DNA of 64,000 bases from Cocos nucifera (Eukaryota; Streptophyta; Magnoliopsida; Arecales; Arecaceae). Below the pieces are notes generated by a model. It ran no database searches and had not been told where the DNA came from. It saw only the letters and a program-made list of their open reading frames with translations. The position numbers were made by a program, and so were the translations under genes. Within the stretch, counting starts at the first letter, position 1; the number at the start of each line of letters is the position of its first letter. This document shows, piece after piece, positions 47,011-59,159 of this stretch. The DNA lies in assembly GCA_006176705.1 (NCBI GenBank), contig QRFJ01001020.1, forward strand, positions 62,001 to 126,000, in the 5' to 3' direction.

Positions 47011-48839
47011 ATAGAGAGTCGAAGTTTCTAGTTAGATTTTGTAATTAAGACTTGACCAATTTATTTAGAAATTTAATTTTTAAATAAATTAGCTCCCACT
47101 ATTTTTTTGAATCCCTACATTTTTTCTATAGAGATGCAAAAATCTCTATGATTAATGATTTTTAGTGGATGGTGCAGTCCCACCAATTGACTTATTACCT
47201 CACCTAACAGTTATTGATGATGGATTAGCCAATGAGTGAACAACTCTTGTCCAATGATTCTCTAATCATGGTGCATCCATGCTTAATCTCTAATTCATGA
47301 ATCTCATCATGTCCAAAATATTGATTCACTTCTTAGTTAAGTTAGACCCACCGTTTGCACAAATTGAATTCCTAATTGGGTCTCTCACTGTATCCAAAAT
47401 ATTGAGCCCAATCCATCCTCCAGCCCATAGCATCCAATGCCTAATAGACATGTTGCATCTTTTCGGTGCAACTGAACCACTATGATCAGTTGAGAACAAT
47501 CAACCTCGGGAAGGGCCCACACATCTACAATGGTGGAAGACCTTAGACTTAATATTATCTTAGGAAGATTTGATTTAGATCTCTTTAAATTTGACTTAAC
47601 ATAGTCATAACCATTATGACTAACCTAGTGGCATGGGTTAGCTCGGATCATTAGCCACCTCAAATCAGGATTGAGTGGATAAATATAGCCAGATAAGTGA
47701 GACCGGTGGAAGGAATATGCTATTAACTCAATAAGAATGCATTCGAGTTGAGTAGCTTCCAATTAAAAATCAGTCGATCGTATCTACTAAACTTACCTTA
47801 GACACCAAATTGTTGAGCCAGAACCAATCAGATTAGCTTACAATCCAGACTCTAACCATTGAGCCTAATTAGGTCTTAACTTGATCGATCACTCATGTGA
47901 CTTGACCTTGACTTAGACTTAATCCTATTAGGTTGGTCAATTTAAGCACTCTTGATTCGATTTGATCAACTGCTAGACCTAATAAGCTACCCAAGCCCGA
48001 ACCTAATTTTATGAATATGTCTTAGATCTAAAAATTCTTAATTTTAGATCTAATATATTTCATAATCTTAATTCTTAATTAAGTTTAGGATTCATAAATA
48101 AAATATGTAAATAAAATCCTAAGATTTCAGGATCTAGGATTTTATAGAAAATAAGTTTTTGATTTCTAATTAAGGACGAACATGCAGCACCTCTACACTT
48201 TATAAGAATACCCCATCGAATGGAAGGAAAGGGCCTTTAAATGCTTCTTTGTTCTTTTGACCAAACGGCCAAGAGGAATGCCTTAATCAGAAATATGATA
48301 AATCTACAAAACTAGTTAGATCTACATATATATCACATATATAAAATTGATTTAACTTAAAAATATATTTTGCATACATCCCATGGATCATATCATGCAT
48401 GATTTCAGATCTAAATTATTTCATAAATATCTAAAAAATAAAATTTATATTTGATCATATCAAATTAAATTTATTCTAAACAACTTTGTAGAACTATTCT
48501 ACAACTAGTCTAAACATACATCTATCATATCTCACATGAACAAAATTAAATAAATTTATTTTCTATTTTTTAGATCTAATTATAATATTTATAATATTAA
48601 AAAATAAATAAATAGATCTAAAATTATAATTAATCAAATTAAAATTATGATCATCCTAGACTATACATAGAACAATTCTAATCCTAATCTAGTCATGCAT
48701 CTCATACATCTTAGATCTAGATTATTTAATTTTTTTAATTTTTAATTTTAGATCTAATCACATCTAATGTGATATCTGAAATCATCTAATTATTATATTA
48801 AAATTATATTAAAATTAGATCTAAATAATTTTGGAACCT
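47011..48839. other. Copia B leader
   Basis: Long non-coding leader between LTR and gag, aligned with A's leader at 36,403-37,800. AT-rich towards the LTR with many AGATCTAA words. No gene. Confidence 0.7.
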
Positions 48840-48852
48840 GGCTCTGATACCA
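48840..48852 (-). other. Primer-binding site of copia B
   Basis: Minus strand TGGTATCAGAGCC, a perfect plant initiator tRNA-Met site, two bases from the LTR. Confidence 0.9.
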
Positions 48853-48854
48853 GT

Positions 48855-50176
48855 TGAAGGAAAAATCCTATTTTTTGGGTCAGATTCTTTCAGATCTGAT
48901 TAGATCAAAAAGAATATTTCAAAAAAAAAATTTCTTAGATTCAAATTAGATATGAGACTCTTTAGATCTAATTTTATCGATATGATAAAATAAAATAAAT
49001 TAAATCTAATTTAATTGTATCTTATTGTGGATAATTCTATTATCCTATGATAATCCTGATGGTTGTTTGAAGTTCTGGATGTAGCCACGCAAGCGCCTGA
49101 CCTCTACTGGTATCCACTCAAATAGAATCTAGAGATCTTCTCTTTCTCAATTTGTAGTCCAAAGATTAGATCTGGATCTGATCTTGAAGATCTTCAAAAG
49201 ATCTTTTGAAGATCGGGTGTTGTCTCTTGCAGTAGTGCTGCCTTTTTGCTTTCTTGTTGCCTTTCTCTTGCTTGGATCGCACCAAACTAAAGCCCAAAAT
49301 CTTTTGGACATGGAGAGGAGAGAGAAAATCTAAAGGAGGCATAGAGAAGGAGAGAAAGGGGCTATGTGGCATGGGCAAAGAGTAGAAGCTCTCTATCTTG
49401 GGCGCAGACAGGATTTATATAGATCCTACTGTGCCATGTAGTGCCACATAATCCTGGCCAATCATAGCTCTTCGTGCAATCAGATTTAAATCTGATTGGT
49501 GGGATGACATTATCTGATCCAATCAGATTAGAGTCCCTCACAAACCTCCTTAGGTGGTGCCAAGACTGGTCAAAGAAGAGTCTTTGGCGCCACCCGAGTA
49601 GAGAGGATGAAGCAACTAGAGTCCCATCCATATGGTAATGGGATATGTCATGATCTCCATCATTGACGTCATCGAAACATCTTTCGAATAATCAGAACTT
49701 TTTTGATTCAGACAATTAGTATGATCAATCATCCAAATCATTCTAATTATTCCCAAAATTCATCAGTGACACCTAGCAGCATATGGTGGCAACCCATCAA
49801 AACTGAAAATGAAGCTCTCAGTGCAGTTACTTGTGTGATTAAGTTCTTCCATCTTGAGCTTCGATCGGATTAGGGTTAAGGTGATCTCATCAAACCCTAA
49901 TTTTCATCATATGAATTAATCATTCGATTCAAATCCGATGTGAAAACTCTAATAGAAACTTTTTCTATCATTTCACTCTGCCATGGTCATAGGCTTATGG
50001 ACTTGATTCTCATGATCATCATAGGGCTGCTCCTCATCTACCGAGGTAGATAGATCTCCTATTGGTGCAATCTAATTTCTACAATGAACATGCTATAGTC
50101 AAAATTATAATTTTGCCCTTAGATATGTATTACAAGTATTTGCCAATTCTGGCTTCTAGGGCACACATATCTAACA
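48855..50176 (-). repeat. Copia B 5' LTR with two internal deletions
   Basis: Relative to the left LTR it lacks about 480 bp at 49,628 (between positions equivalent to 41,549 and 42,029) and about 477 bp at 50,095-50,099 (between 42,499 and 42,976, across a shared TATAG). TATA box at 49,413-49,421. Confidence 0.9.
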
Positions 50177-50181
50177 CCTGA
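50177..50181. other. Target-site duplication of copia B, right copy (CCTGA)
   Basis: Matches 40,765-40,769. Confidence 0.9.
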
Positions 50182-51786
50182 AGCATTGGATGAGCCGTCT
50201 ACATATAGAGCCCAAAAATCTTCAGGGAGGTTGGCTCTTTCCTTAGAGGAACTCAATTGTAACCAGGAAACATTGATATCATTCTGTTTTGGCTCAGCTT
50301 CATCTGAAATAGTGCATTCAACTATTAAATCTACCAAAATTTGGGCTTTGATCAATGGCCAAGCTTGGTAATTGATGTCAAACTCGGTGAGCTCAATTTT
50401 CTATTTCGCTATTCTTTCGAAGGCATCTATTTTATGAAGAACTGCCTTGATTGTTGATCTATGAGGAGGATTATGGTGTGCCCTTGGAAGTACGGTCGAA
50501 GTCTCTGGGCTGCAATCAGTAGGGCAAAAGTTAGTTTTTCTAACTTAGTATATCTGATCTTGCCACTCTTCAAGACTCAACTTATATAGTAGATTGATAG
50601 CTGCACTTTCACCTCTTCTTTGACTTGGACTACCGCAAGAGCCGCTGGGAAGACTGCCAGGTACAAAAATAATTCTTTTTTAGATTCGAGCTTTGCTAAT
50701 AGAAGAGATGAACAGAGGTAGTTCTTGAGCTCTTTAAAGGCTTGTTGACATTCAGTAGTCCAGCAGAAGTTCTTCGACTATTTTAGGACTTGAAAGAAGG
50801 GCATATATCGCTCGATCGATCTTGAGATGAAGCGGTTCAGGACTACCATCTTTTCAGTCAAGCACTAAATATTTTTGATTGATTTTGGAGCAACCATCTC
50901 TTGAATGGCCCGAATCTTCTCCGAATTTGCTTTAATTCCATGCCTCGACACCATGAATTCCAAAAACTTTCTCGAAGTCATGCCGAAGGCGCACTTGGTT
51001 GGGTTCAGCTTCATCTTGTACCTCCTAAGAGCGCTAAAGGTCTCTTCATGGTTGGCAATGTAATTTATTGAAGCTTGGCTCTTGACAAGCATGTCATCTA
51101 CATATACCTCCATATTACGATCGATCTGCTTCTTGAAGATTTTATTGACTAGACATTGATATTTTTCTCCTGCATTTTTTAGTTCAAAAGACATAATTCT
51201 GTAACAATAAAGACCACGATCAGTAATAAAAGTAGTTTTTTTCTTATCCTCTAATGCCATCTGGATTTAGTTATAGCTGGCAAAGGCATCCATGAAAGTG
51301 AGGAGCTCGTGGCCTAAGGTCACATCTACCAGCTGATCAATCCTGGGCAGGGGTAGCTATCTTTTGGACAAGTTTATTCAGCTTTTTGAAGTCTATGCAC
51401 ACTCTCTACTTGCCATTCATCTTTTCGACGAGCACGATGTTGGAGTCCCAGTTCGGATAGTTGACTTCTCGGATGAATCCGACCTTGAGGAGCTTGTCAA
51501 CTTTCTCTGCAATTACTTTCTATCTCTCTGAGGCATGGCTGCACATCTTCTCTTTCACTGGCCGATGTTTGGGATCAACAGTCAGACGATGTTTCATGAC
51601 TTCAGCATCTATTCTGAGCATGTCATTGGAGATCCAAGTAAAAACATTTGCATTCCTCCACAAAAATTTGACAAGCTGCTCTCGTATCTCTTTCACCAGG
51701 TTGGAGCTGATCTAAACCGTGTGCTCTATATTTCCATCATTTAGTGGAATGAAAACAAGGTCTTCCATGGGCTCACCCAAAAATCC
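50182..51786 (-). pseudogene. Gypsy arm C: RT and RNase H
   Basis: RT upstream motifs lie at 51,560-51,290 (FIREVNYPNW, YNQI-type block). The frame 51,260-50,865 has GLYCYRIMSFELKNAGEKYQ, VYVDDMLVKSQ and LRRYKMKLNPTKCAFGM. RNase H fragments run to 50,182 (LYVDGSSNASG, where copia B interrupts). Gag and protease are missing: after the LTR end the sequence goes GGATT and then directly to GEPMEDLV, the segment before RT. Closely similar to D (most bases equal by eye). Confidence 0.8.
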
Positions 51787-52117
51787 TGTTGGTGCAGAAT
51801 CTAGGTGATGCCAGAACTGGCTGGAGCTGGAGAAGCTGAGATCACCATTGAGATCTGCAAAAGCAGTCCAAACCAAAGGTGGAGTGGCTCCGGCAAAATC
51901 CTCCGATGGTCAAGTCAACTCTTCCAGCCAACAAAAATGGAATGCTCAATAGAGAAAATGACAGAGTTTTAGGATGGAGGAGAGAGCTTACTTGACCGTC
52001 AGAGGGTCCTGTCGGAGCCACCCCTCCTCTGGTTTGGACTTTTTTTGCAGGTCCTGTGGCGACCTCGGCTTCCTCAGCTCCAACCAGTTCCGACATCAAC
52101 TAGATTCCACACCAATA
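51787..52117. repeat. Back-to-back truncated gypsy LTRs (palindrome)
   Basis: The left part (51,787 to about 51,990) is the R/U5 end of C's LTR on the minus strand. The right part (about 51,991-52,117) is the U5 end of D's LTR on the plus strand. The outer ~130 bp form an imperfect inverted repeat (TGTTGGTGCAGAATCTAG with CTAGATTCCACACCAATA). No U3 sequence remains. Confidence 0.8.
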
Positions 52118-53860
52118 GGATTAGCACTAGAGGAATGGATCTTTTTCTTTTGAGGTTCCCTTATTCTTAAAGAAGTGCTTAGCAGAGATCTCTCTTTTTC
52201 TCCCTTGGAGTTCTTCGTCCTCAGCTGATCTCACAAGGATACCTCCTAGAAAGGCTTCCATCCGACGGTCGACAGCCTTTGCGGTCAGATCTCATCCAGA
52301 TCTGTCCGCCCCTATCTCATCCCAAGCATCTCAAGCTCCGTTGGCGGCAATGGTAGGCACAGAGCAATTTAACCTACTGGTCTAATAGGTTAGGGGCCTC
52401 ACTTTAGCAATGCAGGCCATGTAGTAGCAGCGGCCTTCGGTGCTAGTCTGGTCAGAGCAAGCTTTTTTGAAATCTTAGGATCCAGTTTGGGGATGACCAA
52501 CTTAGGCGAGTCAGTCAGTAACTTTTGAAAAAAAGAAGCAGAGGGTAGGGAGCCCCTACTCCGACCATGATTCTATCCCTGGAGGGACTTTGCCCCCATT
52601 CTGCCAGAGGACTTTGGAGATCCACGATCGTGAGGATCTCCTAGATCGAAAGCTATAAGAAATGAACCAGTGGATCGAGAAACTCAGTCATGCTCCCTCA
52701 TCTTATGGTAATGATATCTGCACTGACCCTTCCTTCTTCCAGAAAATTATGCAAGACCCATCCCGCCGAACTTCAAGCTTCTCCAGTTCAAGAGCTACGA
52801 CGGGACTACTAATCCGATCGATCATCTAAAGGCCTTTCGAATAATGATGTTGCTTCATAGCGTGCCTGATGCCATCCTATGCCGAGCTTTCCCCTCCACC
52901 TTGAAGGAAGTGGTCAGGAACTGGTACTCAGCCCTTAAGCCGGATACTATCTTTTTCTTCGATCAAATGAGCCATCAGTTTGTGGCTCATTTTGTCAACA
53001 GCTGACGTTCTCGACAAGGCTTGGATTTTCTCATCAACATTAAGTAGAAGAAGAATCCATACGGGCCTATGTTACATGTTTCAATGCCATTGCACTGGAG
53101 GTTCGAAACTTGAACTAATCTATCGCAATGGTCGCGCTAAAGGATGACCTTCAGAAGAATGATCTATTATTCTCCATGAAGAAGAAGTATCCCAGGGATT
53201 TCACTGATATGTTAGCTCGGGCTGAAGGTTATGCCCGAGCGAAAGAGGCCTTCAAAGCCAAGGATAGTGAAGCCGCTGAAGAGTGGCGAGGGGGTGAATC
53301 AAGTATGCCCACTACTGATGAAAAGTCGGGTGAAGCTCGACCGCACTCCTGAACTCCCCCCAAGTGCAAGCGAGCCCGAACTCCTCCTCGAATTTGAAGT
53401 CAAAAAAATCCAAATAGGAGGGCACGGTGGGGCTCCCCTCTTAGAAGGTTCCACAACTATGCTCCCCTCAATCCTCTAAAAATCCAAGTACTGATGAAAA
53501 TCAAGAAGTAGCTGCCGAGGTTGGAGAGGATGCACACTCATCCTAGTAAGTACAATTCCAATAAATACTATCTCTACCATCATGACCACGATCACGATAA
53601 TGAAGAGTGAATCCAGCTCCAAGACGAGATCGAGAAGCTCATCAGGTGAGATCGGCTTGGTTGATTTCTACGACGTCGGTCTGAGGGAAGAGAGGATCGG
53701 CCAAGGGCACTGCCACAATCAGAACCATCGAGGAGGGAGGAACAACAAGAAGATCAGCTATCTTTTGGCATCATCAATACCATCTCTGGGAGACTTCGGT
53801 AAGAGGAGGCCGATGGATCTGGGGGATCGACAAAGAGACAGAGAGCTGAGGAGCCCCTAA
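52118..53860 (+). pseudogene. Gypsy arm D: leader and gag
   Basis: The leader begins GGATTAGCACTAGAGGAATGG and aligns with the leader of E (17,264 leftwards). Gag blocks follow: EQFNLLV near 52,355, YGNDICTDPSFFQKIMQDP near 52,700, FKSYDGTTNPIDHLKAF near 52,785, LKDDLQKNDLLFSMKKKYPRDFTDMLARAEGYA (53,137-53,240) and an acidic YHHDHDHD segment near 53,570. Frames shift several times. Confidence 0.75.
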
Positions 53861-54300
53861 CTTTCACTAAAATAGATGCACAAAAAGTTCTATTCCCGCA
53901 TAACAACATGGTTGTAATTGCTTTAAATATTGCAGACTATGATGTACGCTGCATCCTTATTGATAATGAAAGTTCAGCCGATGTCTTGTTTTATGATGCT
54001 TTCTCCAAAATGTCTATACCTAATAGCTGGCTTGGACAAATGAACTCACCATTGATAGGCTTCACTGGTGACAGTCCAGGGCACAGGTGGACTTCCTAGG
54101 GGTAAAAGATCCATCGACTTACAATGCAATTCTCGATCGATCTGGTCTAAACGTGCTTCGAGCAGTGGTATCAACCTACTATTTAAAAATAAAATTTTCA
54201 ACAAGCTATAGGATCGGAGAAGTCAGAAGAGATCATGTTCTAGTAAACATTGCTATTCAATTATCTTGTAGAGGGATGAGTAGTCAGATCCTTATCCGAT
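53861..54300 (+). pseudogene. Gypsy arm D: protease
   Basis: MVVIALNIADYDVRCILIDN then ESSADVLFYDAF at 53,908-54,010. As in E, the active-site Gly is replaced by Glu (DNESSAD rather than D-T/N-G-S-S-A-D), so this change predates the split of the copies or is typical of this subfamily. VSTYYLKIKF follows near 54,165. Confidence 0.75.
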
Positions 54301-55340
54301 TGATGGGTTGATGTCCGCGATGATCTAACTGAAGAGCGGGGTGAGCCCATGGAGGATCTTGTTTCCATCCCACTAAATGATGAGAATTCAGAGCATACGG
54401 TACAGATCAACTCCAATTTGGTGAAAGAGATACGAGAGCAGCTTATCAAATTTCAGTGAAGGAATGTAGATATTTTTGCTTGAATCTCCACCGACATGCC
54501 CGAAATAGATGCTAAAGTCATGGAATATCGTCTGACTGTTGATCCCAAACATCGGCCAGTGAAAGAGAATATGTGTAGCCATGCCCCATAGAGATAGAAA
54601 GTAATTACAGAGGAAGTTGATAAGCTCCTCAAGATCGGATTCATCCGAGAAGTCAACTATCCGAACTGGATCTCTAACGTCGTGCTCATCAAAAAGACGA
54701 ACGATAAGTGGAGAATATGCATAGACTTCAAAAAGCTTAATAAATCCCATCCAAAAGATAGCTACCCCTACCCATGATTGATTAGCTAATGGATGCAACC
54801 TCAGACCATGAGCTCCTTACTTTCATGGATGCCTTTTTCGGCTATAACCAAATCTTGATGGCACCAGAGAACGAGAAGAAAACTACTTTTATTATTGACC
54901 ATGATCTTTATTGTTACAGGATTATGCCTTTTGGACTCAAAAATGTAGGAGCAACATACCAACGCCTAGTTAATAAAATCTTCAAGGAGTAAATCAACAG
55001 CAACATAGAGGTATATGTAGATGACATTTTGTCAAGAGCCGAGCTTCAATAAATTACATTGCCAATCTTGAAGAGACCTTCAGCATCCTTAGGAGATACA
55101 AGATGAAGCTGAATCCAACCAAGTATGCCTTCGGCATGACTTCGAAAAAGTTTTTGAGATTCATGATGTCGAGGCATGGAATTAAAATAAATTCAGAGAA
55201 GATTCGGACCATTCAAGAGATGGCTACTCCAAAATCGATCAAAAAAGTTCAGTGCTTGACTGAAAAGGTGGCAACCTTGAACCGCTTCATCTCGAGGTTG
55301 GTCGAGCAATGCATGCCCTTCTTTCAAGTTCTAAAATAGT
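54301..55340 (+). pseudogene. Gypsy arm D: reverse transcriptase
   Basis: GEPMEDLV near 54,343, KHRPVKEN near 54,550, FIREVNYPNW near 54,640, WRICIDFKKLNK near 54,710, HELLTFMDAFFGYNQI (54,810-54,855), LYCYRIMPFGLKNVGATYQRL and VYVDDI at 55,013. A stop at 54,989-54,991 and a one-base loss just after VYVDDI destroy the frame. The thumb part is LRRYKMKLNPTKYAFGM (55,089 on). Confidence 0.85.
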
Positions 55341-56012
55341 CGAAGAACTTCTGCTAGACCACTGAATATCAATAAGTCTTTAAAGAGCTCAAGGACTACC
55401 TCTGTTCATCTTTTCTATTAGCAAAGCCCAAACCTGGAGAGAAATTATTTTTGTACCTAACGGTCTTCCCAACGGCCCTTATGGTAGTCCTAATCAAAGA
55501 AAAGATGAAAGTACAGTGGCCAATCTACTACATAAGTCGAGTCTTGAGGGATGCCGAGATCAGGTATACTAAGTTAGAAAAACTAACTTATGCCCTGCTA
55601 ATTATAGCCTGGAGACTTCGACCTTACTTCCAAAGGTATACCATAACCCTCCTCACTGATCAATCAATCAAGATAGTTCTTCATCGAACAGATGCCTCCG
55701 AAAGAATAGTGAAATAGGCAATTGATCTCATCGAGTTTGACATCAATTACCAGCCTCGGCCATCGATCAAAGCCTAAATTTTGATAGATTTTATAGTTGA
55801 ATGCACTATTTTGGATGAAGCCGAGCTAGAATAGAATGAAGTCAATATTTTCTGGTTATAATCGAGTTTCTCTGAGAAAAGAGCAGACCTCCTTGAAGAT
55901 TTCTTGGCCCTATATGTAGACAGCTCGTCCAATGCTTCAAATGCAGGCACAGGACTAATCTTAGTTAATCTAGAAGGAGTCATCATCGAATATGCATTGC
56001 GCTTCGAATTTT
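55341..56012 (+). pseudogene. Gypsy arm D: RNase H regions, truncated
   Basis: Retroviral-type RNase H: LKDYLCSS, VFPTALMVVLIKEKMKVQWPIYYISRVL, YTKLEKLTYALLI (55,390-55,620), then YFQRYTITLLTDQSIK. The second RNase H begins LYVDSSSNASNAGTGLILVN near 55,910 and is cut within ALRFEFSAT at about 56,012 by direct fusion to LTR sequence. No integrase. Confidence 0.8.
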
Positions 56013-56190
56013 CTGCCACTTTCTTTTTTGAGCATTCCATTTTTGTTTGTCAAAAGAGCTGACTTAACCGTCAAAGGATCCTGTCAGAGCCATCCCTCCT
56101 TCGATTTGGACTTCTTTTGTAGGTCCCGATGGCGACCTTAACTTCTCTAGCTCTAGCTAGTTTCGGCATCAATTAGATTTCGTACCAACA
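56013..56190 (+). repeat. Gypsy arm D: outer truncated LTR
   Basis: About 178 bp of R/U5 ending ACCAACA, same orientation as D's genes; its inverted partner is 40,517-40,700. Confidence 0.8.
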
Positions 56191-56195
56191 ATAAG
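56191..56195. other. Target-site duplication of gypsy C-D, right copy (ATAAG)
   Basis: Matches 40,512-40,516. Confidence 0.85.
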
Positions 56196-58379
56196 CATCA
56201 TCAAAATATTGAAAGTCGATGGGGGAGGCATACGGCAATATAACTCATCGAGCTTCGCCCCAAATGCTTGAAGCTAGGATAAAAGCTTGGCATTGGCCTA
56301 CCGTAGATCCGCTATCTCCTCCTGATGTCTCCTCTCAATCTCAGCATTTCTCCTTTCTGCCTCATGCAGACGAGCATCATAAGAAACATGTACTACTCAA
56401 GAGAAGCTAGGAGCCACAACTCCATATCCTAACCCCATAACATAGCTAGGTCACCTATCGAGCACCTCATCATAGATATCATCATCTGTAGATTGGGTAG
56501 AGCCCACATCTAGGAACTGGGATCGTACCTCCATCATGCGATCCTAATTAAAGAAAAAAATAAATATAATCAAAAATCTAAATTTTATAATTATGAAATT
56601 GAAATAGAACTTAATCAATTAATACTCATATATCTCTTGCTAGTCCCAGGAAGCCACTCGCTCGTTGCCCGACGATGGGTCCTCTGGTAGACGTCAATCC
56701 ATTCGAGCAGCTATCCTATCTTGATGTCCCTCTAAAATTTATAAATGTAAGTATACTAATATAGACATATTCTAATAATTCATTAAGAATGTATGTATGT
56801 GTACTTACCAGCTCATACTGATACTGTGCAAATGACTTCGATCCATCGCAATGCATCACCGTGAGACTCGACCTGCTCTGTGAGGCCTTCTCGCAAAAGG
56901 CCTAATAAGCAAATGCAATCAAGATATTAGTGAACATATTACAATACCATATCAATTCAATAATCAGTATTGAGCTTACATATAATAGTTATACTCGATA
57001 TGCAGGATCCTCGTATCTGGTGCAGAGGAGATCCCAGTTGTGGCATGATACACTTCTGTGCATGTCTCACATGCTGCCACCACTCCACATGCATGGAAAA
57101 CTTCCTTCCAGTGGCAATGGAGCTCATATCTGAATCCTCTAAGTAATCTCCCCATATACCTCCCACACATGCAGGACATCAATCTCCTGAATATCAAAAT
57201 CATTCTACAAAAATAATATACAATATATAAGATTTATCAAAAAAATAAAAGTTAAATGATTATCAAAAATTATATTTAGTTACCTGCAAATGGTTGAGGA
57301 GGACCTGCTATTGTGGCCTCATAACTCTACGCCAATCAGACAGCACCAGGAGAGTGTATGAATGGATAGTAATACCAACCTTGCATACATACGGATCCCT
57401 GATGTGGCGCTCTAGTGGTATGATATATCTCAATAGGATGACAACCCTCATCCCCTCTCTAGGATGTGCCCTCCTCCACTCCTCCAGCTTCTCATTTTTG
57501 GTGGCTTCACGTGTTCACCTAATCACAGTATCAGTAGCTACAGCAAAATAAAAAGCTTAAGGTCAGTTATTTATACATGATAAAAATTTAAAGTAAATAT
57601 CATACAAAAAACTATAATATATAAAATTAACATGTGGTAAAAGATGATGTGCCTGCCTCAAAAATGTGCTATTGAGATGAAGAGGTACTGATATCTCCAT
57701 GTCGGTCTCCCCCATCAGATCATCCTCTAAGTGGCATAGCTTAAAATCAGTTATTTATAAAAGATAAAAAAACTAAAATAAATTAAATACATCTAGTTAT
57801 AATATGTAAAATCAACCTGGAGTGGCTAAAGTAATCGCCTAATCATCAGGAGACCATTGCTGAGAAGCCGATGCACCGACATCTTCTCATGTCTGAACCC
57901 TCCAGGATCATCCTCCTAGTGCTATGTCTATATCAAACAACATATTAGAGATGGGTTAATATTGATAAATATTACATCAGTACTAAATAATATATGAAAT
58001 TTAAGACATATGAGTTTTTTGAAAAATTACATATTATCAATCAATGTCTGTATCTTCATCAGGAGGATTATTGACATCTTCATCATCATAATCCATCAAT
58101 ATATAATCTTCCTCATCATCATTTATGAAGTTGTCAACATTGTCATCATAATCCTCTGACATGTTCAGATTTAATTCACTAACATCAATATTATCGAATT
58201 GTCCATCATCCCTAATTAGAGGAGATGTGCTTTCAACGTCGGCACTATACTATCCCAAGTCAGCTATATTCTATTCCTCCTGAAACAAATTCTCATCTAT
58301 TTCTATCTCGGAATGAACATCTATGTCATAACCATTCCTTGGTGCAGTTCTTTGTACAATATGTCATTCACCCTTATAT
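56196..58379 (-). pseudogene. CACTA transposase C-terminal (Ptta/EnSpm-like) exons
   Basis: Minus-strand coding pieces separated by AT-rich introns: an acidic segment near 58,170-58,030 (SEDYDDNVDNFINDDEED), EKLEEWRRAHPREGMRVVILLRY near 57,490-57,420, SLTVMHCDGSKSFAQYQYEL near 56,868-56,812, EGHQDRIAARMD near 56,734-56,700 and RSQFLDVGSTQSTDDDIYDEVLDR (in two parts, 56,535-56,465). Last comes a coiled coil (RLHEAERRNAEIERRHQEEI, about 56,370-56,310) followed by FQYFDDAY at the gypsy junction. The SKSF...YE and tail pattern fits plant EnSpm accessory regions. Confidence 0.6.
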
Positions 58380-58650
58380 CTCATATCTTTTAGGTATAAT
58401 ACCTACTTTGTCTAACTAGCGAGTATGTGAGGATCCGATTGGTACCATGTTCTCGCAAAGTTGATGCTTGTGAAGTATGCATCTTTATGAATACCTGTCC
58501 TAATATTACTGATATCCCATCATTGGCATTTAAATAGGTAAACAAATCATTTTAATCCATATATTAACTATATAATGTTAGAAAGGATACCATAATATTC
58601 AATCTCATTATTTCCATCAATTTTCAATGCCAAAATTCCACTATTTTGAG
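58380..58650 (-). pseudogene. CACTA transposase DUF4216-like region
   Basis: Minus-strand fragments EIEYYGIL (about 58,600) and NFARTWYQSDPHILAS...KYVLYLKDM (about 58,460-58,385) correspond to the YYG.L...F...QA.QVFYV.D pattern of DUF4216 in CACTA elements. Frame broken. Confidence 0.55.
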
Positions 58651-59159
58651 TCCATCATTGCATATCAAGCTTCCTTGTATGAAATCTCATACCACCAACA
58701 ATACATGAGCTATAATACGAAACTCTAGGATCAAGGTGGCATGCCAAATCATATAATTTCTTGATTGCACCATCTTCTTTATTATGATACATTAACATCA
58801 TCTACAACAACATACATATAAGTTAAGATAATTCATCTCCGTGTACATTACATGTAATGAAAAGTTAAATAAAACTGTTATTATGCTTGCATATTGTCTG
58901 AACCAAGCTGCAAACTTTCTTCGATGTCATTCCTTGATATCTCTATTATTTTATTATAATAATATATCTCTATGCTCTCTACAATAAATATATGTTTATT
59001 ATTTATTTTACCTCATGAAAAGTATATAATATTGATTATGTAAAGATACTTACTCTATAAAATGATAGATTTTTTCATAATTATTTAGTATATAAAAATG
59101 CACCAGCTCACATCTCTATGTCCATATGTTTGTACTTTTTTCACTAAAGGGATGAACAT
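58651..59159. other. Decayed CACTA coding/intron sequence
   Basis: AT-rich stretch between the DUF4218- and DUF4216-like parts; no motif I can name. Confidence 0.4.

Larger units (their letters stand above)
40770..50176 (-). mobile_element. Ty1/copia element B
   Basis: A 9.4-kb minus-strand element with full left LTR (2285 bp), shortened right LTR (1322 bp), polypurine tract, primer site and 5-bp CCTGA duplications. Gene order is gag, protease, integrase, RT, RNase H. It is the best-preserved element structurally, although genes have many breaks. Same family as A. Confidence 0.95.
40517..56190. mobile_element. Head-to-head double gypsy element C-D (Tat type)
   Basis: The unit begins TGTTGGTG and ends ACCAACA, flanked by ATAAG on both sides. 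Arm C (minus strand) holds RT and RNase H only; arm D (plus strand) holds gag, protease, RT and RNase H. The arms meet at a back-to-back pair of truncated LTRs (51,787-52,117). Both outer ends are the U5 end of the LTR, and both RNase H fragments join the LTR piece at the same point. Copia B is nested in arm C. Confidence 0.8.

Noticed and set aside
51787..52117. A single intact LTR with long inverted ends
   Set aside because: Comparison with E's LTR and the outer pieces shows two truncated LTRs in opposite orientation, not one.
56930..57203. Three overlapping ORFs with cysteines resembling a small secreted protein
   Set aside because: They fall between Ptta/EnSpm-like fragments of the CACTA transposase on the same strand; no signal peptide and frames mutually exclusive.
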